Assembly: GCF_002298975.1 (NCBI RefSeq)
Contig: NZ_DBMV01000008.1
Coordinates: 1 to 64,000 of the forward strand
Reading direction: 5' to 3'
Source of the DNA: Ralstonia sp. UBA689
Lineage (GTDB): Bacteria; Pseudomonadota; Gammaproteobacteria; Burkholderiales; Burkholderiaceae
Length of the DNA stretch: 64,000 nucleotides
Below, one piece after another: positions 32,421 through 40,526 of the stretch (positions within the stretch are counted from its first letter, which is position 1; the number at the start of each line of letters is the position of its first letter). The notes beneath the pieces were generated by a model. It saw only the letters and a program-made list of their open reading frames with translations. It was not told where the DNA came from and did no database searches. Made by a program: the position numbers and the translations under genes.

Positions 32421-32452
32421 CGAGCCGTTCAGCGCGAGGCGTGAACGGCTCG
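32421..32452 (-). terminator. Hairpin downstream of the repeat lipoprotein gene
   Basis: CGAGCCGTTCA (32421-32431) pairs perfectly with TGAACGGCTCG (32442-32452). It lies 41 bp past the stop codon of the minus-strand lipoprotein gene. CCCATCA and TGATGGG outside the arms allow further pairing. No T-tract, so it may be a stabiliser or Rho-assisted terminator. Confidence 0.6.
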
Positions 32453-32492
32453 ATGATGGGCCATTCTCGCTGGCCCGTTGGGTTGCGCGCGC

Positions 32493-33620
32493 TCAGTGGG
32501 GCAACGCGCCGCCCACCGTCGTCAGCGCGCCACCCACAGCGCCAGTGACCGGCGCCAGCGGCGTGGTCGCGCCAGTGGAGGTGAGCGACGTGCCCACGGT
32601 GGTCACCAGCGTGCCGACCGGCGCCGTTGCACCGGCAGCGGGGCTGGCGCCACCCAGGGCACCTGTCACCGCCCCCAGCGGATTGCTGCCGCCCGTGGCC
32701 CCGCCCAGCGCACTGGTGATCGGCGCCAGCGGGCTGCCAGAGGCGCTGCCACCCGGCGTGGAAACCGCACCACCCAATGCCGCCACCGTATTGCCCGTGG
32801 CCGTCACTACGCCACCGACACCGGAGACGACCGGTGTATTCGTGGCGGTAAGCGAGGGGCCGACGTTCGCCGCCGCGCCACCCACCGTCTGCAGCAGATT
32901 CGTTGCCGGCGCGCCCAGGCCTGTGGTATTGCCCAGCGTTTGCGTGGCCGTCGTGACTTGCGAGGTGAGTGGCACCACGGCCGAGCTGAGCTGCTGCGTG
33001 ACTTGTTCAACCGGCCCGGTCGACAAGGCCGTGCCCAGCGTACTGCCTGCGCCGGCCACCGCCTGCCCCACCTGCGACACCGCACCGCCCACCGGCGTGG
33101 TCACCGGAGACAGCGGCTGCAACGGGCCCGTGCCAAGGCTGCTGACCAGCCCGCCCGTGGCATCCACGGTGTTGCCGACCTGTGTGACGACGTTGCCGGT
33201 GCTGGACACCGTGGTGCCGACAGGGTTCGGGTTCGTGCCCAGGCTGCCCAGGCCAGACTGCACGCCCGTGCCGAGTGCGGACACGGTATTGCCCAGGTTG
33301 TCGACCACGTTGCCCAGCGCAGAAGCGCTCGGCACGTTGGAGCCGCCAATGGTCGTGCCCAAGATGCTGATGGCACCACCGGTGGTCGTCAGCACGCCAC
33401 CGCTCTTGTAGGCGACGTCGCCCGTGGGCGTGGTCGAGGCCGTGGTAGCGGAACCACCCGAGCCATTCGAGCCATTCGAGCCACTTCCGCCACTGGCGGT
33501 ACTGCCATCGCTACCCGTGGTTCCGCTCATGTCACCCGAACCCGAGCTCGCGCAGCCGCCCAGGATCAGCAACCCGGTAACGGCGGCCGAAACCAGCGTC
33601 CCTCGGTATGTCCTCTTCAT
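32493..33620 (-). CDS. Gly/Ser/Val/Thr-rich repeat lipoprotein (collagen-like repeat family)
   Basis: 375 residues. The start at 33620 follows GGGAGG and opens a lipoprotein signal, MKRTYRGTLVSAAVTGLLILGGC with lipobox LGGC. After a Ser/Gly/Asn linker the protein is built of degenerate repeats around V-G-x-x-V/L-x-x-x-G (for example GNVVTQVGNTVDATGGLVSSL and GGAVSQVGQAVAGAGSTLG), with regular Val/Leu spacing suggesting a repetitive beta or coiled structure rather than true collagen. It is a paralogue of the protein ending at 208. It is likely displayed in the envelope; function is unknown. The frame upstream of 33620 is not signal-like. Confidence 0.8.
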   Translation of the reverse strand: MKRTYRGTLVSAAVTGLLILGGCASSGSGDMSGTTGSDGSTASGGSGSNGSNGSGGSATTASTTPTGDVAYKSGGVLTTTGGAISILGTTIGGSNVPSASALGNVVDNLGNTVSALGTGVQSGLGSLGTNPNPVGTTVSSTGNVVTQVGNTVDATGGLVSSLGTGPLQPLSPVTTPVGGAVSQVGQAVAGAGSTLGTALSTGPVEQVTQQLSSAVVPLTSQVTTATQTLGNTTGLGAPATNLLQTVGGAAANVGPSLTATNTPVVSGVGGVVTATGNTVAALGGAVSTPGGSASGSPLAPITSALGGATGGSNPLGAVTGALGGASPAAGATAPVGTLVTTVGTSLTSTGATTPLAPVTGAVGGALTTVGGALPH

Positions 33621-33971
33621 TTCAGCCTCCCGTTTTTTGAAAATGCGCTTGATAAATGCGCTTCCCCGCCCCACTCAATGCTTCTCAAAATGCGCCGCGT
33701 CATTAATTTGATCTCGGCGTGAAATTCAGTCTATTCAGCGACGTCCTGTTTGATTGCAAACATTGTTAAGCGCCACAAGGCCTTGCTGGTGGTCGAACAG
33801 GATCCCGGAAAAACTCGCAAGCCCCAGGCGCTGCAAGGGCGCAAACGTTCGCGATCGAAGCGATGAAGACAGGATTATGTTTGGGCGGCCAATCCAAAAA
33901 CTACCTAATGTGAGTGATATTTTCGCGCTACGGAATGTCGCGCCAGAATCATGACTGCATGGCGTAGCGGA
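33621..33971. other. Intergenic region, no gene supported
   Basis: It lies between the start of the lipoprotein gene and the end of the transglutaminase gene, both minus-strand. A short frame at 33754-33954 has no ribosome site or family similarity, and I discount it. The part before the lipoprotein (33640-33770) is AT-richer and probably holds its promoter. No strong hairpin seen. Confidence 0.4.
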
Positions 33972-36020
33972 TTATGTCGACACACGCAGCGCGGCCACGT
34001 CTTCCTTCCAGCGCGCAAACCGCTGTGCGCGCACCTGCGCATCGTCATCGTCGCGGCCGTAGCGCAGCGCGACATAACCCGTGGCCACGCGACGCAATGC
34101 CTCCGCCACCTGCGGAAACTGCGCGGCGGCGCGCTCGGCGTAGGCCATCGGCCCTTCGGCCGGACCACGCGGGCAACCGTGCCGCGCAAGGCGATCGCAC
34201 ACACGCTGCCACTGGGCTTGCACGGGGTCGGGCTTGGGCTTGCGCTGCTGCCATAGCAGCGGCAGCGCGGCCAGCAGGAAGATGGCCGACACGCCCCACA
34301 GCACCGCGCGCGGGTCGGCGGCATCCAGCCCGAGCCATGCGAAGAGCTGCGCCTGCCGGTTGCGGTCGTAGCCGAGCACCCAGCGGTTCCAGCCGCTGAT
34401 GAGGCCATCCAGCCCCCAGCGCACGCTGCGCAGCCAAGTGGGTTCTTCCACGCGGCGCGAGCGGAATTCGCTGGCGGGCACGGCGGCAGCCAGGCCGCGC
34501 TCCACACGCTGTGGCGCGACGGCGGCGGTCGGGTCCACGCGCTCCCAGCCGCGCCCGGCCAGCCACACCTCAGCCCAGGCATGCGCGTCGGACTGGCGCA
34601 CGATGATGTCACCGCTCACGGCGTTCACCTCGCCGCCGAGGTAGCCCACCACCACGCGCGCCGGCACGCTCGCCGCGCGCATCAGAAAGACAAAGCTGCC
34701 CGCGTAGTGCTCACAGAAGCCGCGGCGCGTACGGAAGAGGAAATCGTCGATCTGCTGACCCTGCAGCGGTTCGGGTTCGAGCGTGTAGGCGAATGGCGCA
34801 CTGCCGAACAGCCTGAGCGCAGCCGATACGCGCTCGGCCGGCGGCAGTCCAGCCCACTGCGCGGCCAACGCGCGCGTCTGCGGATTGCCCGGCGGCAGTG
34901 CCAAGGCCAATTGCTGGGTGAGCGGATCGAGCGGCTGAGCGTCGTCCACACGATTGCGATCAGGCAGGCGCGAACGCGCGTGATAACGCATCCGCTGGTC
35001 GAGCGGCTGCCTGCTGATGAACTCCGCGTCGACACTGCGGCCAATGTCGTCGCGCGCGTCGATCGACACACCACGATCGAGCGCGAAAAGCCAGCGCTGG
35101 TGCGTCGTTTCGAGCGTGATGTTGTAGTCGATCATGCCGGGCAGACCGCCGATCATGTCCTGCGCGGCGCTCGCAGAATTGGGTACGCTCCCGGGCGCGG
35201 GGCGCTGCCGCATCGACGCAGCCGTCCATGCCTGGCCGTCAAAACGCCACAGCACCATGCCGCGCCAATAGAGCGTGTCGAGCGGGGGCGGTGTACCTGC
35301 AAAGTCGGCGCGGAAGGCGAGATCGTCCGACAGGATCAACTGGCCGATCGAACCGGGTGCCATGCGGTCGGTGATGCCGCTGGTGCCGGTCTCGGCGGAT
35401 CGCGGCAAGCTCCAAAGCGGGTGGTCCAGGCGTGGGAACAGCAGGAAAAGCACCGCAGCGCACGGCAGGCCCATCGCCACCAATCGCACCAGCACACGCA
35501 CCGGCGAGACACGCGTGCGCGCCTGCGGATGCAACAGCAGCAGCCAGTTGCGCAGCAGCAGCGCTACCGTCGCCAGCAGGGTGGCGGCCAGCCACGGCGG
35601 CTGATCGAACAGCGTCTGCGAGAGCAGCAGGAAGCAACACAACTGCGTGACCAGGATGCCGTTGCGCACGGTGTGCGATTCCATCAGCTTGAGCACCAGG
35701 AATGCCCCCAGCAACGCCACCGACAGGTCGCGGCCGATGTTGCCGCCGGTGCGCATGGCCAGCGCCAGCGTGACAAGCAGCGTGGTGATACCCGTCAGCC
35801 CCAGTACCCACTTGCCGGGCAGCGGTGCGCGGCGCACCCACAGAAGCGTGCGCCAGAGCAGCAGCACGCCGAACACGGCGCACGTCACCAGCGGCAGCAC
35901 ACGCAGCAGCGGCGCAAGCACGATGGCGAGCTGGGCGATCAGCCAGCCGTGCTCACGGTGCGTGAGCGCGCGGGCAGAGCCGAAGATGGCGGCTTCGGAG
36001 CCGTTAGCGGCGGTGCTCAT
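33972..36020 (-). CDS. Membrane transglutaminase-like protein (TgpA type, DUF3488/DUF4129)
   Basis: A 682-residue inner-membrane protein. Five to six helices occupy residues ~25-190 (LAIVLAPLLRVLPLVTCAVF onward). A periplasmic transglutaminase-like domain follows, with the catalytic Cys in TRRGFCEHYAGSF (~435), His in QSDAHAWAEVWL and Asp in RVDPTAAV. One more helix (VSAIFLLAALPLLW) and a cytoplasmic DUF4129-like C terminus end the protein. The layout is that of Pseudomonas TgpA. The MoxR-DUF58-transglutaminase order is a widely conserved trio thought to work on envelope substrates. Its ATG at 36020 overlaps the stop of a micro-ORF (ATGA) and has AGGAGG upstream. Confidence 0.9.
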   Translation of the reverse strand: MSTAANGSEAAIFGSARALTHREHGWLIAQLAIVLAPLLRVLPLVTCAVFGVLLLWRTLLWVRRAPLPGKWVLGLTGITTLLVTLALAMRTGGNIGRDLSVALLGAFLVLKLMESHTVRNGILVTQLCCFLLLSQTLFDQPPWLAATLLATVALLLRNWLLLLHPQARTRVSPVRVLVRLVAMGLPCAAVLFLLFPRLDHPLWSLPRSAETGTSGITDRMAPGSIGQLILSDDLAFRADFAGTPPPLDTLYWRGMVLWRFDGQAWTAASMRQRPAPGSVPNSASAAQDMIGGLPGMIDYNITLETTHQRWLFALDRGVSIDARDDIGRSVDAEFISRQPLDQRMRYHARSRLPDRNRVDDAQPLDPLTQQLALALPPGNPQTRALAAQWAGLPPAERVSAALRLFGSAPFAYTLEPEPLQGQQIDDFLFRTRRGFCEHYAGSFVFLMRAASVPARVVVGYLGGEVNAVSGDIIVRQSDAHAWAEVWLAGRGWERVDPTAAVAPQRVERGLAAAVPASEFRSRRVEEPTWLRSVRWGLDGLISGWNRWVLGYDRNRQAQLFAWLGLDAADPRAVLWGVSAIFLLAALPLLWQQRKPKPDPVQAQWQRVCDRLARHGCPRGPAEGPMAYAERAAAQFPQVAEALRRVATGYVALRYGRDDDDAQVRAQRFARWKEDVAALRVST

Positions 36021-36130
36021 GACGCCGCCTCCTGATGCAGGTAGGTCTGCTGCGGCTTTTGGTGTCGGCGGCCGGCAGCATTCGCGGCCGTGCGCATCCC
36101 CGCAAAGCGGGGCCCCTGCTTACTGCTCAT
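36017..36130 (-). CDS. Micro-ORF copy 2 (37 residues), coupled to the transglutaminase gene
   Basis: ATG at 36130 overlaps the stop of copy 1, and its own TGA (36017-36019) overlaps the ATG of the transglutaminase gene. GGGAGG lies seven bases before the start. The predicted peptide, MSSKQGPRFAGMRTAANAAG then RRHQKPQQTYLHQEAAS, is basic and polar without a membrane segment. Whether the peptide itself matters, or the frame only carries ribosomes to the next gene, cannot be told from sequence. Confidence 0.5.
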   Translation of the reverse strand: MSSKQGPRFAGMRTAANAAGRRHQKPQQTYLHQEAAS

Positions 36131-36240
36131 GCTGCCGCCTCCCGACGCTTGTAGGTCTGCTGCGGCTTTTGGTGTCGGCGGCCGGCAGCATTCGCGGTCG
36201 TGCGCATCCCCGCAAAGCGGGGCCCCTGCTTACTGCTCAT
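36021..36240. repeat. Tandem 110-bp direct repeat between DUF58 and transglutaminase genes
   Basis: Two head-to-tail copies with period 110 bp. Between 36041-36130 and 36151-36240 I see one difference (C/T at 36089 versus 36199); the parts just before these differ at several bases. Each copy contains a CCCCGC-AAA-GCGGGG hairpin, a GGAGG ribosome site and one 37-codon reading frame on the minus strand. The arrangement looks like a recent duplication. Confidence 0.92.
36127..36240 (-). CDS. Micro-ORF copy 1 (37 residues), coupled to the DUF58 gene
   Basis: ATG at 36240 overlaps the DUF58 stop codon (TGA 36237-36239) and TGA at 36127-36129 overlaps copy 2. The GGAGG site lies inside the last codons of the DUF58 gene. 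The peptide differs from copy 2 at the end: TYKRREAAA, whose EAAA tail is identical to the DUF58 C terminus (PEAAA), showing that the repeat unit includes the 3' end of an older gene copy. Confidence 0.5.
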   Translation of the reverse strand: MSSKQGPRFAGMRTTANAAGRRHQKPQQTYKRREAAA

Positions 36241-37322
36241 GCTGCCGCCTCCGGCATGGCCGGCTTGCCCCACAGCGCCAGCGCACGCAGGCATGCATCG
36301 CGATGCGCCAGCCCACGGGCGGGGCCGATCGAGATGCCGGGCAGGGTCAGCGTGTATTCGGGTTCTTCACCGGCGCTTCCGTGCTCGGCGGCCAGTACCC
36401 ACGCGCATAGGCGTGAGAGGCGTGCCTCTGCGTCCATCGACGGCGGCAGGGCGTCCCACGCGAGCACGCATTGCGCGTGGTGCATCTGCTGGCCGGTGCG
36501 GCTCATCCACGTGTCGAGCCGCGCGCTGTGTTTCCAGGCGATGCTGCGCAATGGATCACCGGGGCGGTAGGCGCGCAACTGGTCAGCGGCCTCCTCGACC
36601 TGGGTACGGGTGGCGCGCATCTCGTTTTCTTCGCCGGGGTCGGGTACGAAGCTGGCAGGCAGCGGCGGCGCGGCAGGCTCGGGCGCGGGATAGACCAGCA
36701 CCGTGAGCGGCGCATCGGCATAGCTCCAGGCGCGGAACAGGCCGAGCGGAAAACGTGTCGCCACCGTCAGGCGCGGCAGCCGAAACCAGCCGCGCGGCTG
36801 CGCGGCAAACGAGAGCGCAACCACGGTGGCATCCTGTGCGTCGAGCGAGGTTTCCACCGCTGCGGCCTCGCGTGCACTGACGTCCACGCCCACCCGCGCC
36901 CACTGCGTGACGTTGCATAGCGCCACGCTCACGTTGAGCGCGTGCCCGGCAAACACAGACTCCCCCGCCGCGCCGCGCACTTCCAGGTCGACAAGGTTGC
37001 GATGCGTCTGCCACATGGCCGAAGCCAGCACGCCGGCCAGCACGAAGGTCAGCAAAAAGCCCAGGCTCACGTTGTAGTTGAGCGATGTCACCAGCATCAC
37101 CATCAGCAGCAGCATAAAGCCGGCGCCGGCAACGGTGGGCAGGATGTAGAGGTGATTACGGTCCAGGCGGATGCGACCTTCGCGCGGCAAGCGCGGCCGT
37201 TGCAGAAAGCGCTGCACGCGAGCGCGCGCGAAGCGGACGCCGGGCAGCGCCGCCAGGCCCGCGCCCAACACGCGGAACAGCGCGCGCAACGGCACTGCCA
37301 GCAAGGAAGTCAAACGCGCCAT
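36237..37322 (-). CDS. DUF58 domain protein
   Basis: 361 residues. Two adjacent membrane helices near residues ~50-90 (LYILPTVAGAGFMLLLMVMLV and FLLTFVLAGVLASAM) are followed by a von Willebrand A-like DUF58 domain, recognised by DQLRAYRPGDPLRSIAWKHSARLDTWMSR, the family's conserved Y-x-x-GD-x-R-x-I-x-W motif. The Met at 37322 is close behind the MoxR gene (9 bp), so the two are one transcript. DUF58 proteins accompany MoxR ATPases in many bacteria and probably act as its membrane adaptor. Both the end and the following genes are linked by ATGA overlaps. Confidence 0.9.
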   Translation of the reverse strand: MARLTSLLAVPLRALFRVLGAGLAALPGVRFARARVQRFLQRPRLPREGRIRLDRNHLYILPTVAGAGFMLLLMVMLVTSLNYNVSLGFLLTFVLAGVLASAMWQTHRNLVDLEVRGAAGESVFAGHALNVSVALCNVTQWARVGVDVSAREAAAVETSLDAQDATVVALSFAAQPRGWFRLPRLTVATRFPLGLFRAWSYADAPLTVLVYPAPEPAAPPLPASFVPDPGEENEMRATRTQVEEAADQLRAYRPGDPLRSIAWKHSARLDTWMSRTGQQMHHAQCVLAWDALPPSMDAEARLSRLCAWVLAAEHGSAGEEPEYTLTLPGISIGPARGLAHRDACLRALALWGKPAMPEAAA

Positions 37323-37331
37323 GGCGCAGCG

Positions 37332-38312
37332 TTACGGAATCGCGACCGTTTCGAGCAGCCGCTGCGCCAGCGCCGTGGCCGACAGCCCGCCACCCATCTG
37401 CCCCGTAGGCAGCAGCCGGTGCGCGGCCACGGCCTTGAACACAGCCTGCACGTCTTCGGGCTGCACCGCATCGCGGCCATCGATCAGTGCCCAGGCGCGC
37501 GCGGCGGCCAGCAGCGCCAGCCCCGCGCGCGGTGACAAACCCATCTGCACCTGCGCGTCAGTGCGCGTGGCGTTCACCAGCGCGAGCACGTAATCGACCA
37601 GCGCGGGCGCCACGTGTACGGCATCGGCGGCGGCCTGCAGCGCAACGACCTGCGCGGCGCCCAGCACGGGCTCGATGTTCTGCGGCGCACCACCGCCCAG
37701 GTACAGCGCGCGCTCGGAGCTTTGATCGGGATAACCGAGCGACAGCCGCATCGTGAAGCGATCCAGTTGCGACTCCGGCAGCGGGTGCGTGCCGATCTGG
37801 TTCAGCGGGTTCTGCGTGGCGATCACGAAGAACGGCTCGGGCAGCCGATACGTCGCGCCGTCGTGCGTGACCTGCCCTTCGGCCATGGCCTCAAGCAGCG
37901 CGCTCTGCGCCTTGGGCGTGGCGCGGTTGATCTCGTCGGCCAGCACCACCTGCGCGAACAGCGGGCCCGGATGGAACGCGAACGCGCCCTTCTCCTTCAC
38001 GTAGATCGACACGCCGATTAGATCAGCCGGCAGCAAGTCGCTGGTGAACTGCACGCGCTGGTATTGCAGGCCGAGCGTGCGGGCCAGCGCGTGCGCGAGC
38101 GTGGTCTTGCCCACGCCCGGCAGGTCTTCGAGCAGCAAGTGCCCGCGCGCGAGCAGGCATGCCAGCGCCAGGCGAATCTGCAGCGGTTTGCCGAGCACGA
38201 TGCGATCAAGCGCGCGTTGCGCCTGCGACAGCGCAGCCGGCAACGTCAGCGGCACGGCCGGGCCAGTTTGCGTCGTACGAACGGGAGAGAGCGAGACTTG
38301 GTTGGGCGTCAT
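37332..38312 (-). CDS. MoxR-family AAA+ ATPase
   Basis: 326 residues from the ATG at 38312 (MTPNQVSLSP). A longer frame overlaps the TetR gene antiparallel in reading, so I reject the extension. Walker A is EDLPGVGKTTLAHALA, Walker B VVLADEINRATPKAQSALLEAM, sensor 1 FFVIATQNPLNQIGTHPLPE, and the arginine-finger region LDRFTMRLSLGYP, all standard for MoxR. MoxR ATPases are chaperone-like assembly factors; with the DUF58 and transglutaminase proteins it forms a three-gene envelope operon. No clear Shine-Dalgarno is visible at the chosen start. Confidence 0.92.
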   Translation of the reverse strand: MTPNQVSLSPVRTTQTGPAVPLTLPAALSQAQRALDRIVLGKPLQIRLALACLLARGHLLLEDLPGVGKTTLAHALARTLGLQYQRVQFTSDLLPADLIGVSIYVKEKGAFAFHPGPLFAQVVLADEINRATPKAQSALLEAMAEGQVTHDGATYRLPEPFFVIATQNPLNQIGTHPLPESQLDRFTMRLSLGYPDQSSERALYLGGGAPQNIEPVLGAAQVVALQAAADAVHVAPALVDYVLALVNATRTDAQVQMGLSPRAGLALLAAARAWALIDGRDAVQPEDVQAVFKAVAAHRLLPTGQMGGGLSATALAQRLLETVAIP

Positions 38313-38409
38313 TGAGGCAGGTGCAGCCGAAGCAACAATGCCAGCGAGTGTAGCGGCATCGTGCTGTATCGGCGCAACCGTGTTTCCGCCCTGTGCAGCC
38401 GTTACAACA

Positions 38410-39060
38410 TCAACGCGATTTGCGTGGCGGGATCGCGGCGTCGAGCAGCACGCGCGCGGTGCGCGGCAGGCTCTTGATAAGGCGCGGGGCGTCGCTGCCG
38501 AAGGTCTGGCTGGCGGTATAGGCGCCTTCAATCAGGAAGGCAAGATCATCGGCCAGCGCTTCGGGATCGGCGGCGCCGGCGGCCTCGGCACGGTCACGCA
38601 GGCGAGAAAGCAGCAGCGCCTTGTTGCGCTGGACGAACTGCCGCGCTGCGTGCGACGGGTCCGGAAACTCCGCCGCCACGTTCACGAACGGGCAACCCCG
38701 ATAGCCGGGGCGCGATGCACGTTCGGACACATCGATGAAGAACTGCAGCAGTTGCGCGCGTGCATCGTCCGGGTGCTTGGCCATGCTGGCGTTGAAGTAG
38801 CCCCAGAAGCTCTCGTCGCTGCGCTCCAAGTAAGCGAGGACGAGGTCGTCCTTCGACTTGAACTGGCGGTATAGGCTCATCTTGTTGACGCCGGCCTTCT
38901 CGACCACCGCTTCCACGCCCACGGCGCGCACGCCTTCGTAGTAGAACAGTTGACGTGCCGCTTCGAGCAGGCTGGCGTGCGCATCTTCACCGCTGATGCG
39001 GCGTGGGCCCGGCTTCGGTTGTTCGGCGGTGGAAACGGTGCGTGGACCGCGTGCTGCCAT
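38410..39060 (-). CDS. TetR/AcrR-family repressor
   Basis: 216 residues. The N-terminal helix-turn-helix is SLLEAARQLFYYEGVRAVGVEAVVEKAGVNKMSLYRQFKSKDDL, typical of TetR proteins; the remainder is a helical ligand domain (TetR_C-like, SERASRPGYRGCPFVNVAAEF as in the C6 subgroup). CAGGAG precedes the ATG. It is divergent from the MFS transporter gene, with two palindromic sites in the gap, so it most likely represses that transporter and itself. The ligand is unknown. Confidence 0.9.
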   Translation of the reverse strand: MAARGPRTVSTAEQPKPGPRRISGEDAHASLLEAARQLFYYEGVRAVGVEAVVEKAGVNKMSLYRQFKSKDDLVLAYLERSDESFWGYFNASMAKHPDDARAQLLQFFIDVSERASRPGYRGCPFVNVAAEFPDPSHAARQFVQRNKALLLSRLRDRAEAAGAADPEALADDLAFLIEGAYTASQTFGSDAPRLIKSLPRTARVLLDAAIPPRKSR

Positions 39061-39127
39061 GATGAGACTCCTGCAGGCGCGGCGAGGGAATAAACCCCCA
39101 GCCGCACCGATGACATTCGATTGCTGC

Positions 39128-39156
39128 TTGACATGTTACCGATCGGTACCTACTAT
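39128..39156 (+). promoter_or_regulatory. Promoter of the MFS gene overlapped by a TetR-type operator
   Basis: TTGACA (39128-39133) and TACTAT (39151-39156) are spaced by exactly 17 bp, a near-consensus sigma-70 promoter. The perfect palindrome TACCGATCGGTA (39137-39148) fills the spacer, so a bound repressor would block RNA polymerase. Transcription would start near 39163. Confidence 0.75.
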
Positions 39157-39170
39157 CGCAACCACGTTGT

Positions 39171-39182
39171 TACCGGTCGGTC
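39171..39182. promoter_or_regulatory. Second, imperfect copy of the TetR-type operator
   Basis: TACCGGTCGGTC resembles the perfect palindrome TACCGATCGGTA 34 bp upstream, keeping ACCG and TCGGT. It lies in the early transcribed region. Two sites about three helical turns apart suit cooperative binding of two TetR dimers. Confidence 0.6.
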
Positions 39183-39227
39183 ACGAATGGCGCATTGTCG
39201 CCCCAACAAGAATCGGACACCCCTCTC

Positions 39228-40526
39228 ATGCAGCGACTCGCCCGCCTTATCGCCCCCCGTTTCCACTACAGCTGGATCGCTCTGGCCGTCGTGTTCCTGA
39301 TCCTGCTGTGCGCAGCCGGCACGCGCGCCACGCCCAGCGTGATGATGCTGCCGCTCGAGCACGAGTTCGGCTGGAGCCGCGGCACGATCTCGCTGGCCAT
39401 CTCGATCGGCATTGCGCTGTATGGATTGACGGGGCCGTTTGCGGCAGCGTCGATGCAGTATTTCGGCATCCGCCCGACGGTGCTCGGTGCGCTTGCCGTG
39501 TTGATTTCGGGTACGGCGCTCTCGGCGATGATGCATGAGCCGTGGCAGATGGTGCTGCTGTGGGGCGTGATGGTGGGCGGCGGTACGGGCGTGGCGGCCA
39601 TCACGCTGGGCGCGACGGTGGTCAACCGCTGGTTCACCTCGCACCGTGGGCTGGCGATGGGCATCCTGACGGCCAGTTCCGCCACGGGCCAGCTTGTCTT
39701 CCTGCCGATGATGGCTGCGGTGGTCGAGCATTACGGCTGGCGCCCGGTGGTGCTGATCGTGGCGGGCGCGCTAACGCTGCTGCTGCCGATCGTTGCGCTG
39801 CTGCTGCCGGAATCGCCCAAGAGCGTTGGCCTGCGCACCTACGGCGAACCCGCCGACGCGCCAGAAGCCGACCACGGCCCGCGCGCCAACCCGATCACGC
39901 TGGCCATGAACACGCTCGTGCAAGCCATGCGCAAACGCGACTTCTGGCTGCTATTTGCCAGCTTCTTCGTCTGCGGTGCCAGCACCAACGGCTATATCGG
40001 CACGCACTTCATCGCCATGTGCGCAGACCACGGCCTGACCGAGGTCAAGGGTGCAAGCCTGCTGGCAGCGATGGGGATCTTCGATTTGATTGGGACCACG
40101 CTGTCGGGCTGGCTGTCCGACCGCTACAACAGCCGCGTGCTGCTGTTCTGGTATTACGGCCTGCGCGGGCTGTCGCTGATCTATCTGCCGTATGCGTTCG
40201 GCTTCGAGTTCTTCGGCCTGCCGGTGTTCGCGATCTTCTACGGGCTGGACTGGATCGCCACCGTGCCGCCCACCGTACGCCTGACCAACGATGTGTTCGG
40301 CAAGGCGGCGGCACCCATCGTGTTCGGCTGGATCGTGGCGGGGCACCAGTTGGGAGCGGCATTCGCCACGCTGGGCGCGGGCATGATGCGCGCCTCGCTG
40401 GGCAACTACACGCTCTCCTCGATGATCTCGGGTGGGCTGTGCGTGGTGGGCGCCTTCCTGGTGCTGCGCATCCACCGCACGCCCAAGCAGGACGCCGAGC
40501 GTGCGGGGCAACCGGCTACCGCGTAA
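39228..40526 (+). CDS. MFS transporter (monocarboxylate/oxalate-like)
   Basis: 432 residues with about twelve membrane helices. The cytoplasmic loop after the central region, GWLSDRYNSRVLLFWYYGLRG, is the MFS motif A in the second half; LEHEFGWSRGTISLAISIG and HRGLAMGILTASSATGQLVFLP are typical of the MCT/OFA-like group, which carries small organic acids. I chose ATG 39228; a TTG at 39195 is in frame but has no ribosome site either. Expression is probably controlled by the divergent TetR. Substrate unknown. Confidence 0.85.
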   Translation: MQRLARLIAPRFHYSWIALAVVFLILLCAAGTRATPSVMMLPLEHEFGWSRGTISLAISIGIALYGLTGPFAAASMQYFGIRPTVLGALAVLISGTALSAMMHEPWQMVLLWGVMVGGGTGVAAITLGATVVNRWFTSHRGLAMGILTASSATGQLVFLPMMAAVVEHYGWRPVVLIVAGALTLLLPIVALLLPESPKSVGLRTYGEPADAPEADHGPRANPITLAMNTLVQAMRKRDFWLLFASFFVCGASTNGYIGTHFIAMCADHGLTEVKGASLLAAMGIFDLIGTTLSGWLSDRYNSRVLLFWYYGLRGLSLIYLPYAFGFEFFGLPVFAIFYGLDWIATVPPTVRLTNDVFGKAAAPIVFGWIVAGHQLGAAFATLGAGMMRASLGNYTLSSMISGGLCVVGAFLVLRIHRTPKQDAERAGQPATA

